Source: Anticarsia gemmatalis
Taxonomy: Eukaryota; Arthropoda; Insecta; Lepidoptera; Erebidae
Direction: 5' to 3'
NCBI RefSeq assembly: GCF_050436995.1
Contig: NC_134747.1
Coordinates: forward strand, 8,501,501-8,565,500
DNA length: 64,000 nucleotides
Position 1 is the first letter of the stretch; each line of letters begins with the position of its first letter. The notes under the pieces are model-generated. The model saw only the letters and a program-made list of their open reading frames with translations, did no database searches and was not told where the DNA came from. The position numbers and the translations under genes were made by a program. Below are positions 23,301 to 34,525 of this stretch, piece by piece.

Positions 23301-25578
23301 AAGGTCCTTTAAGTAGAGACTAAATAGATTAATCGACTTGGTATTATATAGATCTCACAACTTTTTACGGCGAGACTTGAGGTTTTTACAGAATGTTTTT
23401 GATGGCATCTCACTTCTTTTTGTAAAGCGAACATAAGTCCAATTTGTATGGAAAGACGTTTTTTTTTCATAATTCAACATATTTTCCTATGGGAATGTTG
23501 TTCAGTTTCATGGGCTAAACACCCTTATCCACCCTATACCCTCTCTCCCGTTATGTCTCATATAGTAGGTACCTATTTACACCTATTTATTTTATTTTCT
23601 ACTGTAATAATAATTCATTAACTGCAAATGTAACCTTGTAATCTTATACATTTATATGAGATTACAAAGTTATTGTTGCAGTTGGTGTATTTAGAAAACT
23701 GGACCGAAATTAGAAAATATTAAATTTTTCCCATGATTAAGACACTAAACCCTATTTGTATTCTAAATTTTAAGCTTCTAAGTCTGCTAGAAGTACCTTA
23801 GACTTTTGATGATCGGTGAGTCAGTGAGTCAGTGAGTCAGTGAATCAGTGAGTGACAAAATTCAAAATTTTAACAAGTTGTCATTCCTAAACTACTGGTT
23901 CAAATTGACTGAAATTTTAAATATACCGTCTTTATACAATGACTAATTAGTTGCTGAAAATCCAGGCTTCTTGTTTTATCCACAACGAAATTATAGGGAT
24001 GTCAAAAATAGCCCGAATTGCTTCGAGAAAAGGATGTTACGGCCGTGCCGCTTTTTTTTTGCTCGACTTGCGGGGGCACTTCCGTGCCCCCAGATTGGAA
24101 CATAGTTTATATAAAATTTAGAGTTATTACTTTTGTTTTTTTTAGTTACAGGTTGAATGTCAGTGAATTTTATCAGCTTTAGAAGACGATAACATTACAA
24201 TTTCAGCTAATATTTATATCACGCCACCTGAAAATGATGATTTGAGTGACGAAAATAGTGGAAGCAAGGATGTAGGGGCGATTTGTAATCTTGCGCGTCG
24301 CTAATTGTTGGCTGAAGCCGAAGTTCGACGTACGGTTTCATCATCAGAAGTTCAGAAGTTATGTGGTAAGGCAATGTGGTCGACTGTTTGACGTCAAGGG
24401 GAAAGGCGAAGCGGTGAAGACCCCTATTTGATCCGATATGTCTGCTGCGCCCCTAAGAAAGCTAAGACTATGATCAAGAGGAAGGAAAGGATCATTATAT
24501 TATCAAAACGGAACTCAAATTTGGTGTCGTGAATGCCACAAAAGCCTAATTTTAGGAGCCGCTAATGAAGGGTTTGCGTAATTTTTCGCACATTGCCTGC
24601 AATATTGCCTCACAATTCACTATTTTTTGTTTTACTGATTTCTTTTTCATTTATTTATTTATTATTTAATATGATTACTTGTAATTTAATCTATTGGTTT
24701 GATATTCCATAAATAAAAGTGATATAACATAACAACAGGTAATTTTTTCTCTATACATATACCAGTGGCATATTATCCCAACGCCCCATTTAAGGTGCGG
24801 TACTGAATTTCAGTTACCCTACAACCCCAAAAAATTTGACGCCTATTTTTGTTTTATTGAAAGGCTACTTTAAATAAATGTGTAAAGAAAACAATGTATT
24901 TTTGAATATTTATTGCTTTGGGAAGATATGGGTTAAAGGCCAGGCCCCCAATCTTAATTATGTGGAAAATTAGCAGATAAACTTTATTACTAAAATAAAT
25001 TGTATATCAGTTTATTAGTAGGTAACTAGGTACATATTATGTACTATATTATTTTTAAAAGAAAGAAGAAAAAATACATTATTTAAATCTGTTTTAGGTG
25101 AATCCCTGTTAATGGCTTTGAAGGATATTGCTCTGTCAAGTGGATCAGCCTGCACTTCTGCATCACTGGAGCCGTCATACGTACTCAGAGCAATAGGAAC
25201 AGATGAAGATTTAGCACACAGCTCTATCAGGTAAAAACTCAACATTCATGAAAATTTAACCTTAAATGACTACATTTCTAAATTTATAGCAAGTATGTGT
25301 GTTTCTCACCACTAATGTATGCTTTAGTTAAAATATCATTGCAATTTATACTAAAATAATCAAAATTTGTGGTACTGATGTAATTTCATACACAAATACT
25401 TCATACACTTAATTTTGTCCACAGATTTGGTTTAGGGAGATTCACAACAATTGAAGAAGTTGATTATACAGCTGAAAAGACTATCAGACATGTTGACCGT
25501 TTAAGAGAGATGAGCCCACTTTGGGAAATGGTCCAGGAGGGAGTAGACATCAAGACAATCCAATGGTCGCAGCACTAA
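20348..25578 (+). CDS. Nfs1: cysteine desulfurase, mitochondrial (NFS1)
   Basis: Seven exons, 20348-20468, 20811-20890, 20976-21230, 21313-21478, 21892-22350, 25098-25230 and 25425-25578, give 455 residues, the usual length. The N-terminal ~55 residues are basic and Ser/Thr-rich, consistent with a mitochondrial presequence. The PLP lysine is Lys256 (SGHKIYG), and the persulfide cysteine is Cys379 in the loop SSGSACTSAS, typical of IscS-type (group I) enzymes. The enzyme takes sulfur from cysteine for Fe-S cluster assembly on the ISCU scaffold with ISD11, acyl carrier protein and frataxin, and supplies tRNA thiolation. The 2.7 kb fifth intron contains a decayed piggyBac. The open frames reading past the exon ends at 21230, 21478 and 22350 are intronic read-through. 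All joins keep frame. Confidence 0.95.
22937..23408. repeat. inverted repeat (foldback) nested in the piggyBac-like element
   Basis: Arms of about 160-195 bp run inward from ATGCCATCAAAAACATTC at 22937 and end at GATGGCAT at 23408. The outer 160 bp are nearly perfect complements; the inner 35 bp are diverged. A loop of about 80 bp lies near 23131-23213. No clear target duplication is visible. Confidence 0.75.
23817..23854. repeat. 8-bp tandem repeat
   Basis: About four and a half copies of GTGAGTCA, one with an A for G, lie inside the piggyBac-like insertion of the NFS1 intron. Confidence 0.8.
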
Positions 25579-26946
25579 CTTGGTATATTTGTTAGAATTT
25601 AGTTTGTGAAAATTCCAAAATTATATTTATGTGATAAAGTGTTGACTGTCATGTTGTAAAGATCTGGTATTGCTTATTGTTGACCAATGGCAGTGTAAAT
25701 ATGTGGGTTCTTGGGGTAATATTAATGAACATTAGAAATGCTACATAATCCATAGCTATATCAAATGACATATTAGAACTTGTTTGATTATTAATGAAAC
25801 TCAATAAATAAAGAGTGAATTCGCTTTCTTAAAATAAACAAAGAAATAAAGATATCGAAAGTTATTGTTGTGTTATTATTTCTTAAATATATTAACTCAT
25901 ACATATGTTATGCAATTCTGTAATTAATTAGTTTTTTAGGCTCTCAGTCTGTGACCTTCAAGATTAAATAAATTACCTATGTATTGCTAAACTCAATAAT
26001 AAGCTTGAAGGTGTTATTTAATTTAATTGTCTCTAAAATGAAATACTAGGAAGTAGCCTGTATTTTTAATTATTGCTTACAATATGACTATTGCACAAAC
26101 TTAGCTGTAGGACACAATTTTAATAAGTACATAATAAATATTTCAACTTCAAGATTAACAGTCACTGTAATATTGTAAACATAAGGTAGACATTAACTTT
26201 TTTAAGTGTGATATTTGAGTAAAACTAAAATGTTTTGAATACTAGAACTATGATAAATATAATCAATATTTTTTAAGATGTTTCTTTAAATGAATGCAAA
26301 TTATGTTGTTGAAAAATAATAAAAAAATAAATTTAAAGCTTTCTTTATTTTGTATTTTATTTACAGATTAAGAGTGAGAGTATATGAGTGAGTGAGATTA
26401 AAAAAGTATACAAAAATACTTTCAAAGAAGAAACACATTGGTACTAGATTTTTAATATAATTTGTTAAATTATGTCAGAAATCACATAAAAGTATCAAAT
26501 ACAGTCAACACATATACAAAACAATATAAATACATTGAGTATTACATTTTAAAATATACTTGGCTCGGAATGGTTCTTCAGATTAATACATTTTAATACT
26601 GTTAGGCCTGAATAATTATATTATATTTTGAAAAATTGAAATGAACACTTTAGTAAAATTTATACCAAAGTGACCAAAAAATTATCAGATTGTATATTGG
26701 TCATAAGTGGTTTCTGATTGAGATATTCACCAAACGAACTGTATATTCCTATTACTTTGATCATCATACATACTAACTAAGTGACTTAGCAAGAATAGGC
26801 ATATGCATTTATACTAGTGCTTTAGTTTTCATTCAGCTATCATCTATTTTAAAGCATTAGTTCAAATCCAATTATGAAACTTGTGAGTTTTATAATGCTT
26901 AATAACAAAATAAATATAATTATTTTAAAGCAATAATAATGTTTGA
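25579..26946. other. 3' ends of NFS1 and the Rab-like gene
   Basis: Convergent gene tails. NFS1 has overlapping AATAAA signals at 25803-25812. The Rab-like gene has candidate minus-strand signals (TTTATT on the plus strand) around 26341-26362. The rest is AT-rich and holds no recognised gene. Confidence 0.5.
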
Positions 26947-27794
26947 TCAACAACTACATGATGGCTCATCTACTGGTTCTGGATTAGATATTTTGAAACT
27001 GTCATGATCTAAAGTTTGCAATTCAATCCTTGATCTATTTGACTCCACAAGTTGCATTGCAATATCTGTAAACATTTCTTCAACACCTTTACCAGTTTTA
27101 CAAGAAGTTTTGTAAGTTGTACTGATGAGATTGTGGCACTGCTCACTGAAACATTCATTATATAATAATTACATAAATTGTAAGAGAGGGGGTACATGCA
27201 ATCAAAATGATAATTATGTTAAACCTGTGGCTTACCAAAATGTCTCAATATCAGCATCAGTAACTTGAGGTGATGCTCCTTCTAGATCTGATTTATTTCC
27301 ACACAAAAATATTTTTGCATTCTCAGCATATGTTACAATATCTAACAAATGTTGACTCAAAACGTGAAATGACGATGCGTTATCTAGTGAGAAAACGAGA
27401 ATAGCTGCCTCAGCAAATTTATAGTAACTGGATGTCACTGAAGCAATGCGTTCCATGCCTCCAGTGTCCCACAACTGTAACTGAAATTGAAGAATAACAA
27501 TTAGTCTCATGTGACGCTAAATCCAATAATAGTTTCATTACGGAATTATACAGCCTACTAATCCTCAATAGAAGCTTTATATATAAATACAGAAATACAG
27601 ATAATGATATATACCTTCACATCTTTGTCTGTGAGTTCATAAAGCTTTTCAAAGTGATCTAATCCTAAAGTCGATCTTCTGTCTGAATTCGGAACAAACG
27701 TATTGTTGATAAAACGTCGGAAGAGAGAACTTTTTCCAACTCCGTATTCACCACAAAGTATCACTTTCAACACAGGCGTTTTAACAATGGCCAT
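26947..27794 (-). CDS. divergent Rab-like small GTPase
   Basis: Three exons on the minus strand, 27794-27615, 27480-27236 and 27145-26947, give 207 residues, the normal Rab length. The P-loop is GEYGVGKSS (15-23), G4 is NKSD (122-125), and a TSCKTGKG stretch matches G5. The C-terminus CSC fits double geranylgeranylation, so membrane attachment in vesicle traffic is expected. G3 reads WDTGGME (64-70) instead of WDTAGQE, so Met replaces the catalytic Gln, and the switch I effector region is unusual. Such a Rab should hydrolyse GTP slowly or rely on an atypical activating protein. I cannot assign a specific Rab subfamily. A short 5' region separates it from the divergent MPND gene. Confidence 0.85.
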
Positions 27795-29156
27795 CTTTTA
27801 TTTCAGTTTAGAGAAATTGGAGGTACTGCATTCAATTTCATCACTCTTGTAGAAGATATAGGTAACAAACAACATAAATGTAAATATTTTATAGAAAAAC
27901 TTAGCACATAGTGCACACACCCAATCTCGTTTCAATAAATATTAACATTTAGTGATGTGCTGTGTGAGTTGGATTAAAGGATAATGAATCGATAGATTAA
28001 TGAATTATTATTGTGATTCCGAAAATTAAATTATCCACTAATATATTTTAGTATGTAAAAATAAGAAGGGCCTATCTATTTAATTCAGTCACAAAACGAA
28101 TTCCTGGTGATTGTATTTATCATTGTGTAGGTACTTAATGAAAAACTAGCTTGTACCATCGTACTATGAAGAAAAATTATGTTCCGATTCAAAAAGTTAT
28201 AACTGAAACAATTTTGAATGATTAAACAAAGCTAAAATGAGTCACTAAAACTTAGATTGAAAAAAAAGCAGCAAACCTTTCTTTTTATATCTATACTAAT
28301 ATAATAAAGCTGAAGAGTTTGTTTGTTTGTTTGAATTTGTTTGAACGCGCTAATCTCAGGAAGTACTGGTCCGATTTGAAAAATTCTTTCAGTGTTAGAT
28401 AGCCCATTTATCGAGGAAGGCTATAGGCTATATAACATCACGCTACGGTCATAAGGAGCGGAGTAGCAACGAAAAATGTTACAAAAACGGGGAAAAATTT
28501 GACCCATTCTCTTAGGTGACGCAAGCGAAGTTGCGCGGGTCAGCTAGTCAATCATAAATATATACTTTGCGATAAAATATCGATATTTGTCAAGATACAG
28601 TTGCCACTCTAGCAGGTAGTTTGTTTGACATTTTGCAGTGTTACCCAGTTTTTGATAATTGACATGAAGAAATGCACTATCTAGCCATGTAAAACTACAA
28701 TTTCATTTTGTTTTAGGTACTTAAACGTTTCTGTTATAAGTTACTGTAGGTTCTTTCATCACAAATACTGTGATCACAAAGGTTCGACGGTTGATACGGT
28801 ACGATTGAATGGGGGTTTGATCAATTTTATCGGCGTTCAATCAATAGTCGTACATAAATAACTTAGCGAAAGCTGGTTTGTAGTCATTCTGTTTATTTTG
28901 CGTATAATAAGTGGCCACAGCATAAGATTAAAAGTCTGGTAACACAGAATGTCAATGTGTTAATTTTTGTTTTGTTGTCATTTGCAATACTTCATTGATT
29001 GATTGATGTTGAATTGAATTGATCAACTGTTTGAGCTTCATGTCAATCCACTTGTAGATCAAGTTTATAATTTTTTGTAAGCCGGCAGAGTTATGGATTA
29101 AATACAGGATAAAAAGTTGGTAATTCGACTTGAAAGCGCCCCCGCAAACTATCGTG
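27795..29156. promoter_or_regulatory. divergent promoter region of the Rab-like and MPND genes
   Basis: It contains both promoters and a full-length Helitron (28300-28547). No TATA box is obvious. The 3' part (28800-29150) probably contains the MPND leader. Confidence 0.4.
28300..28547 (+). mobile_element. non-autonomous Helitron, full-length copy
   Basis: It starts TCTATACTAAT after an A and ends GGGTCAGCTAG before a T, with the same internal sequence as 5851-6100 in opposite orientation. It lies between two divergent genes. Confidence 0.8.
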
Positions 29157-32100
29157 ATGGATCTTCAAACATCTCATTTGGCTGCGGCCCTGATGTCCGG
29201 TCCAACTTACAGTAGTACACCTACTGAAGCAACTGCTACTGCTACATCGAGTAGTTCAAGTGATGAAGTTAAAAATGATAAGCCTATTGAGCCGCAACCT
29301 GATCCACCTAGCGAAGAAAAGGAAGAGGTGGCTAGTGGAGAGGAATTCACTGATGAGGTGTGTATTATGAATGTACCAAATTTAAGCAACACATTGTTTA
29401 TATCTTCTACTTGGATTGGTTACATTATCATTAACTGATTCATACTTAAATTAAGAGAATTCAATAGTTTAATAGATTTCTTTGCACTTTGCAAACATAA
29501 TGCTACATCTTTGTGGACTCATATTAATGAACAATTTAAAATTACAGGAAAGCGAGGCACAACCTGGCAACAAGTCAATGCCTGGTAGAGGTGTGACATT
29601 ACAAATGCTTTTGGAAGAAAAAATGTTAGAGCCTGGAACAGCTGCAATGACAATAGAATATCTTGTTAGTACTCGTTTTTATATTATAACACTAGTTAGT
29701 TAGTCTTGCTTAGCTTTTCATTCACCTGTCTGCATAAGTGTATGGCACTTATGAAGAGAACATAAGTTCATGTATCTACCTAGCCATTATAAACTCATAA
29801 CATTTATTATAACTGGTTATTATTCTGTGTTACAGGGCCAAAAGTTTGTTGGAGATTTACAATCAGACGGTAAAATAAAGTCTCATGAAACTGAAACAAT
29901 ATTTTGTTCTCCATCAGCCTGGGCTATCCACTGTAAGAGGATTATCAACCCCGATAAGAGATCTGGCTGTGGCTGGGCCTCAGTCAAGTACAGGGGAAAA
30001 AAACTGGACACTATTAAAGCCACTTATTTAAGAAAGAAGCAATTACAAAGAGAAAATATGCATTCTGATGGTGAGAGATACAGTTTAATTACTAATTGAT
30101 TATTAAAAACTAGCTGCCTATGCTATTTGAGTGAAGTGACTATATCTGATGACCATGTAGATGCCAAATAAAATATGGCAATAGGTTTATAACTATTTTT
30201 CAAATGTTGTCATGCAGTATGCAATCAGTAACTGTTCAATCAGTGCATGTGTGTACTTTTGATTTTGATGTAAAGGCATTTTTTTTTTACCTGTGACATA
30301 TTATGTTGCAGAGGAAGTTGAAATGGAAGTAGAGAATCCCCCTGAACCTCCACCACAGAGAGTAGTTATGAAGCACAACACAGTACCCAACAGGATGATG
30401 CAGCAGTAAGTATATGCTGAACAAATTATAAATATAATTACATATTAATCACCATATTTACAATTTTTCATTGTTACTAAACTATATTTTGGCATACCTA
30501 CTTACACAATTTTACTTATAATTTTACATTTGAGTTTGATTGAAAAACTGGCTATATAATTACTATAGATATAAATAACTTTTTAATGCAGGTTTTAACG
30601 GCACTTTTCTAATTGTAATATTATTTACTTCTTTTTACAGTGATGCCAACATGTTAATAGAGGCGGTGTCATTTTCGTCAGCAGGCAAAGTTCAGCCTTT
30701 CCTTGTCTCAGTAAGTTCTAATGCCAGTCTGGTACTAGACATACACTGTCATTTGAAGAAAGAGGAGGTTTATGGATACTTGGCAGGAACTTGGGATCTA
30801 AATAGTCACAGTATGTAATATTATTATTTATCAAATGGAGTTCAAACCTAGTATCAATAGGGTTATTGGTCTTCACCCAAGGCTAAGCAAGTGTTATATT
30901 AATTTACAACAACAGTGACTGACATATAAAGAATAAACTAGCATAATAGCAAGCTGTTTATCATGCTCTGCTAAATTATTTCTAAGAAGTTACTATAGAA
31001 TCTTGGATAATGATCTATGGAATGTTATATAAAGGTGCATATCTCATATTTCGTGATTAAAATTAAAAATTTCTGTTTCAGATGTGATGATCACACATAC
31101 TTTCCCTTGTCTGATTAGTAAAAATGATAACAAACCTCGAGTCTTAGTGGAATTGGAAATTCAGATGGAAATAGAGAAATTGGGACTAATACTGCTTGGC
31201 TGGTATCATTCCCATCCAACCAATCCAGCTATGCCAAGTCTTCGCGATTGCGACAATCAGTTAGAATATCAAATAAAAATGCGGGGTCCCAGTGAAATTT
31301 CTTACATTCCGTGTATTGGCGTGATTTGCTGTAAGTATACATATAAAAATGATAATAGTGCCTTTCTGTTTTGGATGTAAATTATTAACATTTTTCACTA
31401 TTAATTTCAGCTCCTTACAACCCCGAGAGCCCAGTGTTGGAATCGTCGCTCACTTTCTTCTGGGTGATGCCTCCGCCGGAGCAGAGACCAACAGAATATC
31501 CTCGACCTTTATTGCTACAATACAATATGATACATGACAGTCATCTATCTCCTCACGCCATGGAACAAATAAGAAAAAGTATTAAGTATTATTTCTCATA
31601 TCCTGATGACACATTTATTGATTTCAAAGATAATTTTAAACCAGATATTTCATACTTGGACAAGTTGAAATGTACCTTGACTGCAAAGTTCCCAAGAGAG
31701 CAAAGTGATGGCTTGTTGTGGCATTTTATCAGAGATGAATTAGGATGTTCTTCTGAACAAGATGATAAAATGGATTTGGATGCTCTATTAGCAGTTCCCC
31801 AACCAATACCAGTTTCGAAACCCAGTCAACCTACAACTGTACCTAACTTCCCATCTGTAAGTACCTTGCAGCAGATGGTGAGTCGGCCGGCGGGAGTGCC
31901 TCCCATCAATGTGTCTTCAGGTATTGGATCAGGCTCACCACATAAGTTCGAGACACCCCAGCTCAATATACCTGTACTTCCTACATCATCGAAATCAGCA
32001 TCTAAGTCAGCCACACCCACTCTTCCTTCAGCATACCCAACTGGATTGGATATGTTGACAAGCATGGCTCTAGGTTTAGGTTCGCCTAATATGCCACTGC

Positions 32101-33044
32101 CACCTATGGGTGCTTCTAGCTTGGAAAGTTTAGCTGCAGCAAATAGCATGTTGACTGGTCTCACACCAGGAATGTCTTCTAGTCTAGCAGCTAGTTTGTC
32201 GGGCAGTAAACTTCCCGAACCACCATCTTACGCTGCTTCCCTTCAGAACTTAACTAGCAGTATCGGAAGCTATGATAAAACACCCAGTAGCACTTCGACC
32301 AGTACAAGTTCCAGTGCACCCATCCCTGCTAGTCTCGCTTCCAATCTGATGATGAGTTCTGCGGATATTGCTAACGCTTTGTTCTCTGCTAGCAAATATT
32401 CCAGTGCAGGAATACTAGGTATTCCAGATCCAATGTCTAAATCGACTCTAGCGGCGAACAATATGTTTTTATCGCCATCTCTAATGAAAATGCAAGAGTC
32501 TTTGATGAAACCACTTTCTACCAGCAGCCCAATTTCGACCAAAGCTGGCTTAGATCAAAGTATGCTGATGAAGTCTCCTCATGATTTATTAAAGAGTAGC
32601 AGCAAAGACTACTTACCGCCGGATTTCGGTAGTATCGGAAAAGGAAAGTCTGACAATCCATTAGACGCTATGAAAATGAGTGAATCTAGTGGCTCTTCGA
32701 AAATTGAAACGTCTAAATCTGACAGTATGGATACAGCTACTGACTTCAGTATGCCATCACGAGTCGGAGGGGAATCATTCCTGAATCAGATGTTAGAATT
32801 GACCAAGAAGACGACGATGCCTGACTATCTATCGGACTATAATCAACCTTTGAAATTGACGAAGCCTGAAGATCTGTCGACATCAGTGCCACCACCAAGC
32901 CATTCCTATATGAATACGTCGAGTATTGTGGACACTATTGCTCAAGTTGCGATGGGTAACTTTTCCAAGCATGATGAACCTAAAGATTATGCAAAAGAAA
33001 TACAAGATTATAGTACCAGTAAAGTTGCAAGCAATGATGAATAA
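29157..33044 (+). CDS. MPND: MPN domain-containing protein (MPND) with RAMA and JAMM domains
   Basis: Seven exons, 29157-29357, 29548-29664, 29836-30070, 30312-30405, 30641-30810, 31082-31330 and 31411-33044, give 899 residues. Residues about 77-180 match the RAMA domain (GRGVTLQMLLEEKMLEPG; later GCGWASVKYRGKKL). Residues about 217-430 form an MPN domain with an intact JAMM zinc motif: Glu258 (EEVYGYLAG), His315 and His317 (GWYHSHP) and Asp328. It should therefore be an active zinc isopeptidase. The long C-terminal half (about 450-899, one exon) is Ser/Pro/Met-rich and low-complexity. In mammals MPND has been proposed to sense N6-methyladenine DNA and act as a deubiquitinase; the insect role is unknown. 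The start at 29157 is the first ATG of the frame. Confidence 0.9.
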
Positions 33045-34525
33045 ACTAGTTTGTGGTCTATATGATCTGTATAAAAATATACATTATTCCATACGAAACG
33101 TGATATTGCGAACAGTCATTAATTCCAGCAAAATAATGTTTCACGTACCTAGTGTACTGTATTTTCTAGATATCATAGATATAGAAGATTAAAGATTTCT
33201 CTTAATAATGCAGATTCTCGAATCTATTTACATATACAATGTTCAAACTTTCTGTGATTTTAATGACATTGAGTGTATTGCGATTAATCGATTTTATGTT
33301 ATAGTAATATGATTGATTGGCGTATATTAATAGAATTTTTGATTATGTGTATCACAGTTAACGTGCGTCTAAACATTGTGAAAAAAATTGTAATTTTATG
33401 ACAATTTAATTAATCTCATAATTTACAGGCCTAATAATACTAAAATACCATTGGTAATGGTTAGTGTAAAATATCCTTATTTTGATAATGTGATAAGGTT
33501 TCTTTGTCATGCTATAATGTATTGTGCATCATCAAGAATACTTTTCGAGACTGTTAAATGACGTCATGGATTGAAGTCGACGATTGATAAACTTTTAGCT
33601 GTCTCTATTGACTTTTACTCCTTTACTATTTATAAAAATGACTTGTATTTGTGTGATTGATCAAGATTTCTATATGAATAATGGCTGCTGTTTAAAGTAA
33701 CGTACTATTGTATTATTAGACTAAGTATCTAGTTCCAGTATTTTTAATTGAGTATTTATTTTATACGTAATAAAATTTTTGATAGTCATATTGATATTTT
33801 TTTATACCCGTATCATTGATTGTGTTATCACTTTTAATTCAGAGAATGTAGCTTATTCTTAGCCACTGAGATACACTTATTTAAAACCAGGCCTAAGAAA
33901 GACTTTTGCTTAAAACTAAGAATATTACACAATGTATTTAAATGTCTTCAGTCAAGATTCATGAATAAAGAATGCTCATACGATCTGATTGTAAACTAGA
34001 TAACAATTAGAACAAGCTAAAATCACAACGCGATTGATCTACGATTATCGATAAGTGTGTAATCAGTATCGGTATCGTAATGACGGTCATTTGATATGAG
34101 GATTATATCCAAACGGGCCAGTACCGACTCAGTGTTCATTGTTACCCCATTTACTTTGGCAACTTTGCGATAATACAATTAGCTGTTATTGTTTATTAGT
34201 CGAAATCGCGTCGTTCAGTGATATAGAGGTGCGATAGTGATATAATTATGTGCGTTTTCAGGAATTTTCTTTGATAAAGGTACGTTAATATTTCAATTTT
34301 TATTACGCTTAATTATAATTCATAGAACTTCCTTTTTGTTCTAAGATATTATAGTATATTCTGTACTTCAAAATTGTTCATATCCGGATGCAATTAAGTT
34401 CTGAAGATGGATAGATTAGGTACTGCATGTGTATCAATCGCGTCATTTATTATCTATCTGTCGATGCATCTATGAGAACAATTGCGAGTTCACTATGATT
34501 TTACATTCTTACAGAAGTATAGGGC
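33045..34525. promoter_or_regulatory. MPND 3' region and CHS-B promoter with noncoding first exon
   Basis: The first ~900 bases hold the MPND 3' untranslated region, with several AATAAA signals (about 33769 and 33964). A TCAGT initiator near 34215-34219 and a splice donor GTACGT at 34280 suggest a short noncoding exon (about 34217-34279) of the chitin synthase. It would be spliced to the coding exon that begins just before 34526. Confidence 0.45.

Larger units (their letters stand above)
22523..24932. mobile_element. decayed piggyBac-like element with nested repeats
   Basis: The ends CCCATATCTTCCCA and complement abut TTAA on both sides (22519-22522 and 24933-24936), the piggyBac target. A subterminal 17-base motif CGCCCCATTTAAGGTGC recurs near 22537, 22876 (one change) and 24781. 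About 24160-24560 shows fragments resembling a piggyBac-derived transposase: an acidic ITPPENDDLSDENSG stretch and a cysteine-containing tail, interrupted by stops. A foldback repeat (22937-23408) and an 8-bp tandem repeat (23817-23854) lie inside. The whole element is in intron 5 of NFS1. Confidence 0.75.
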
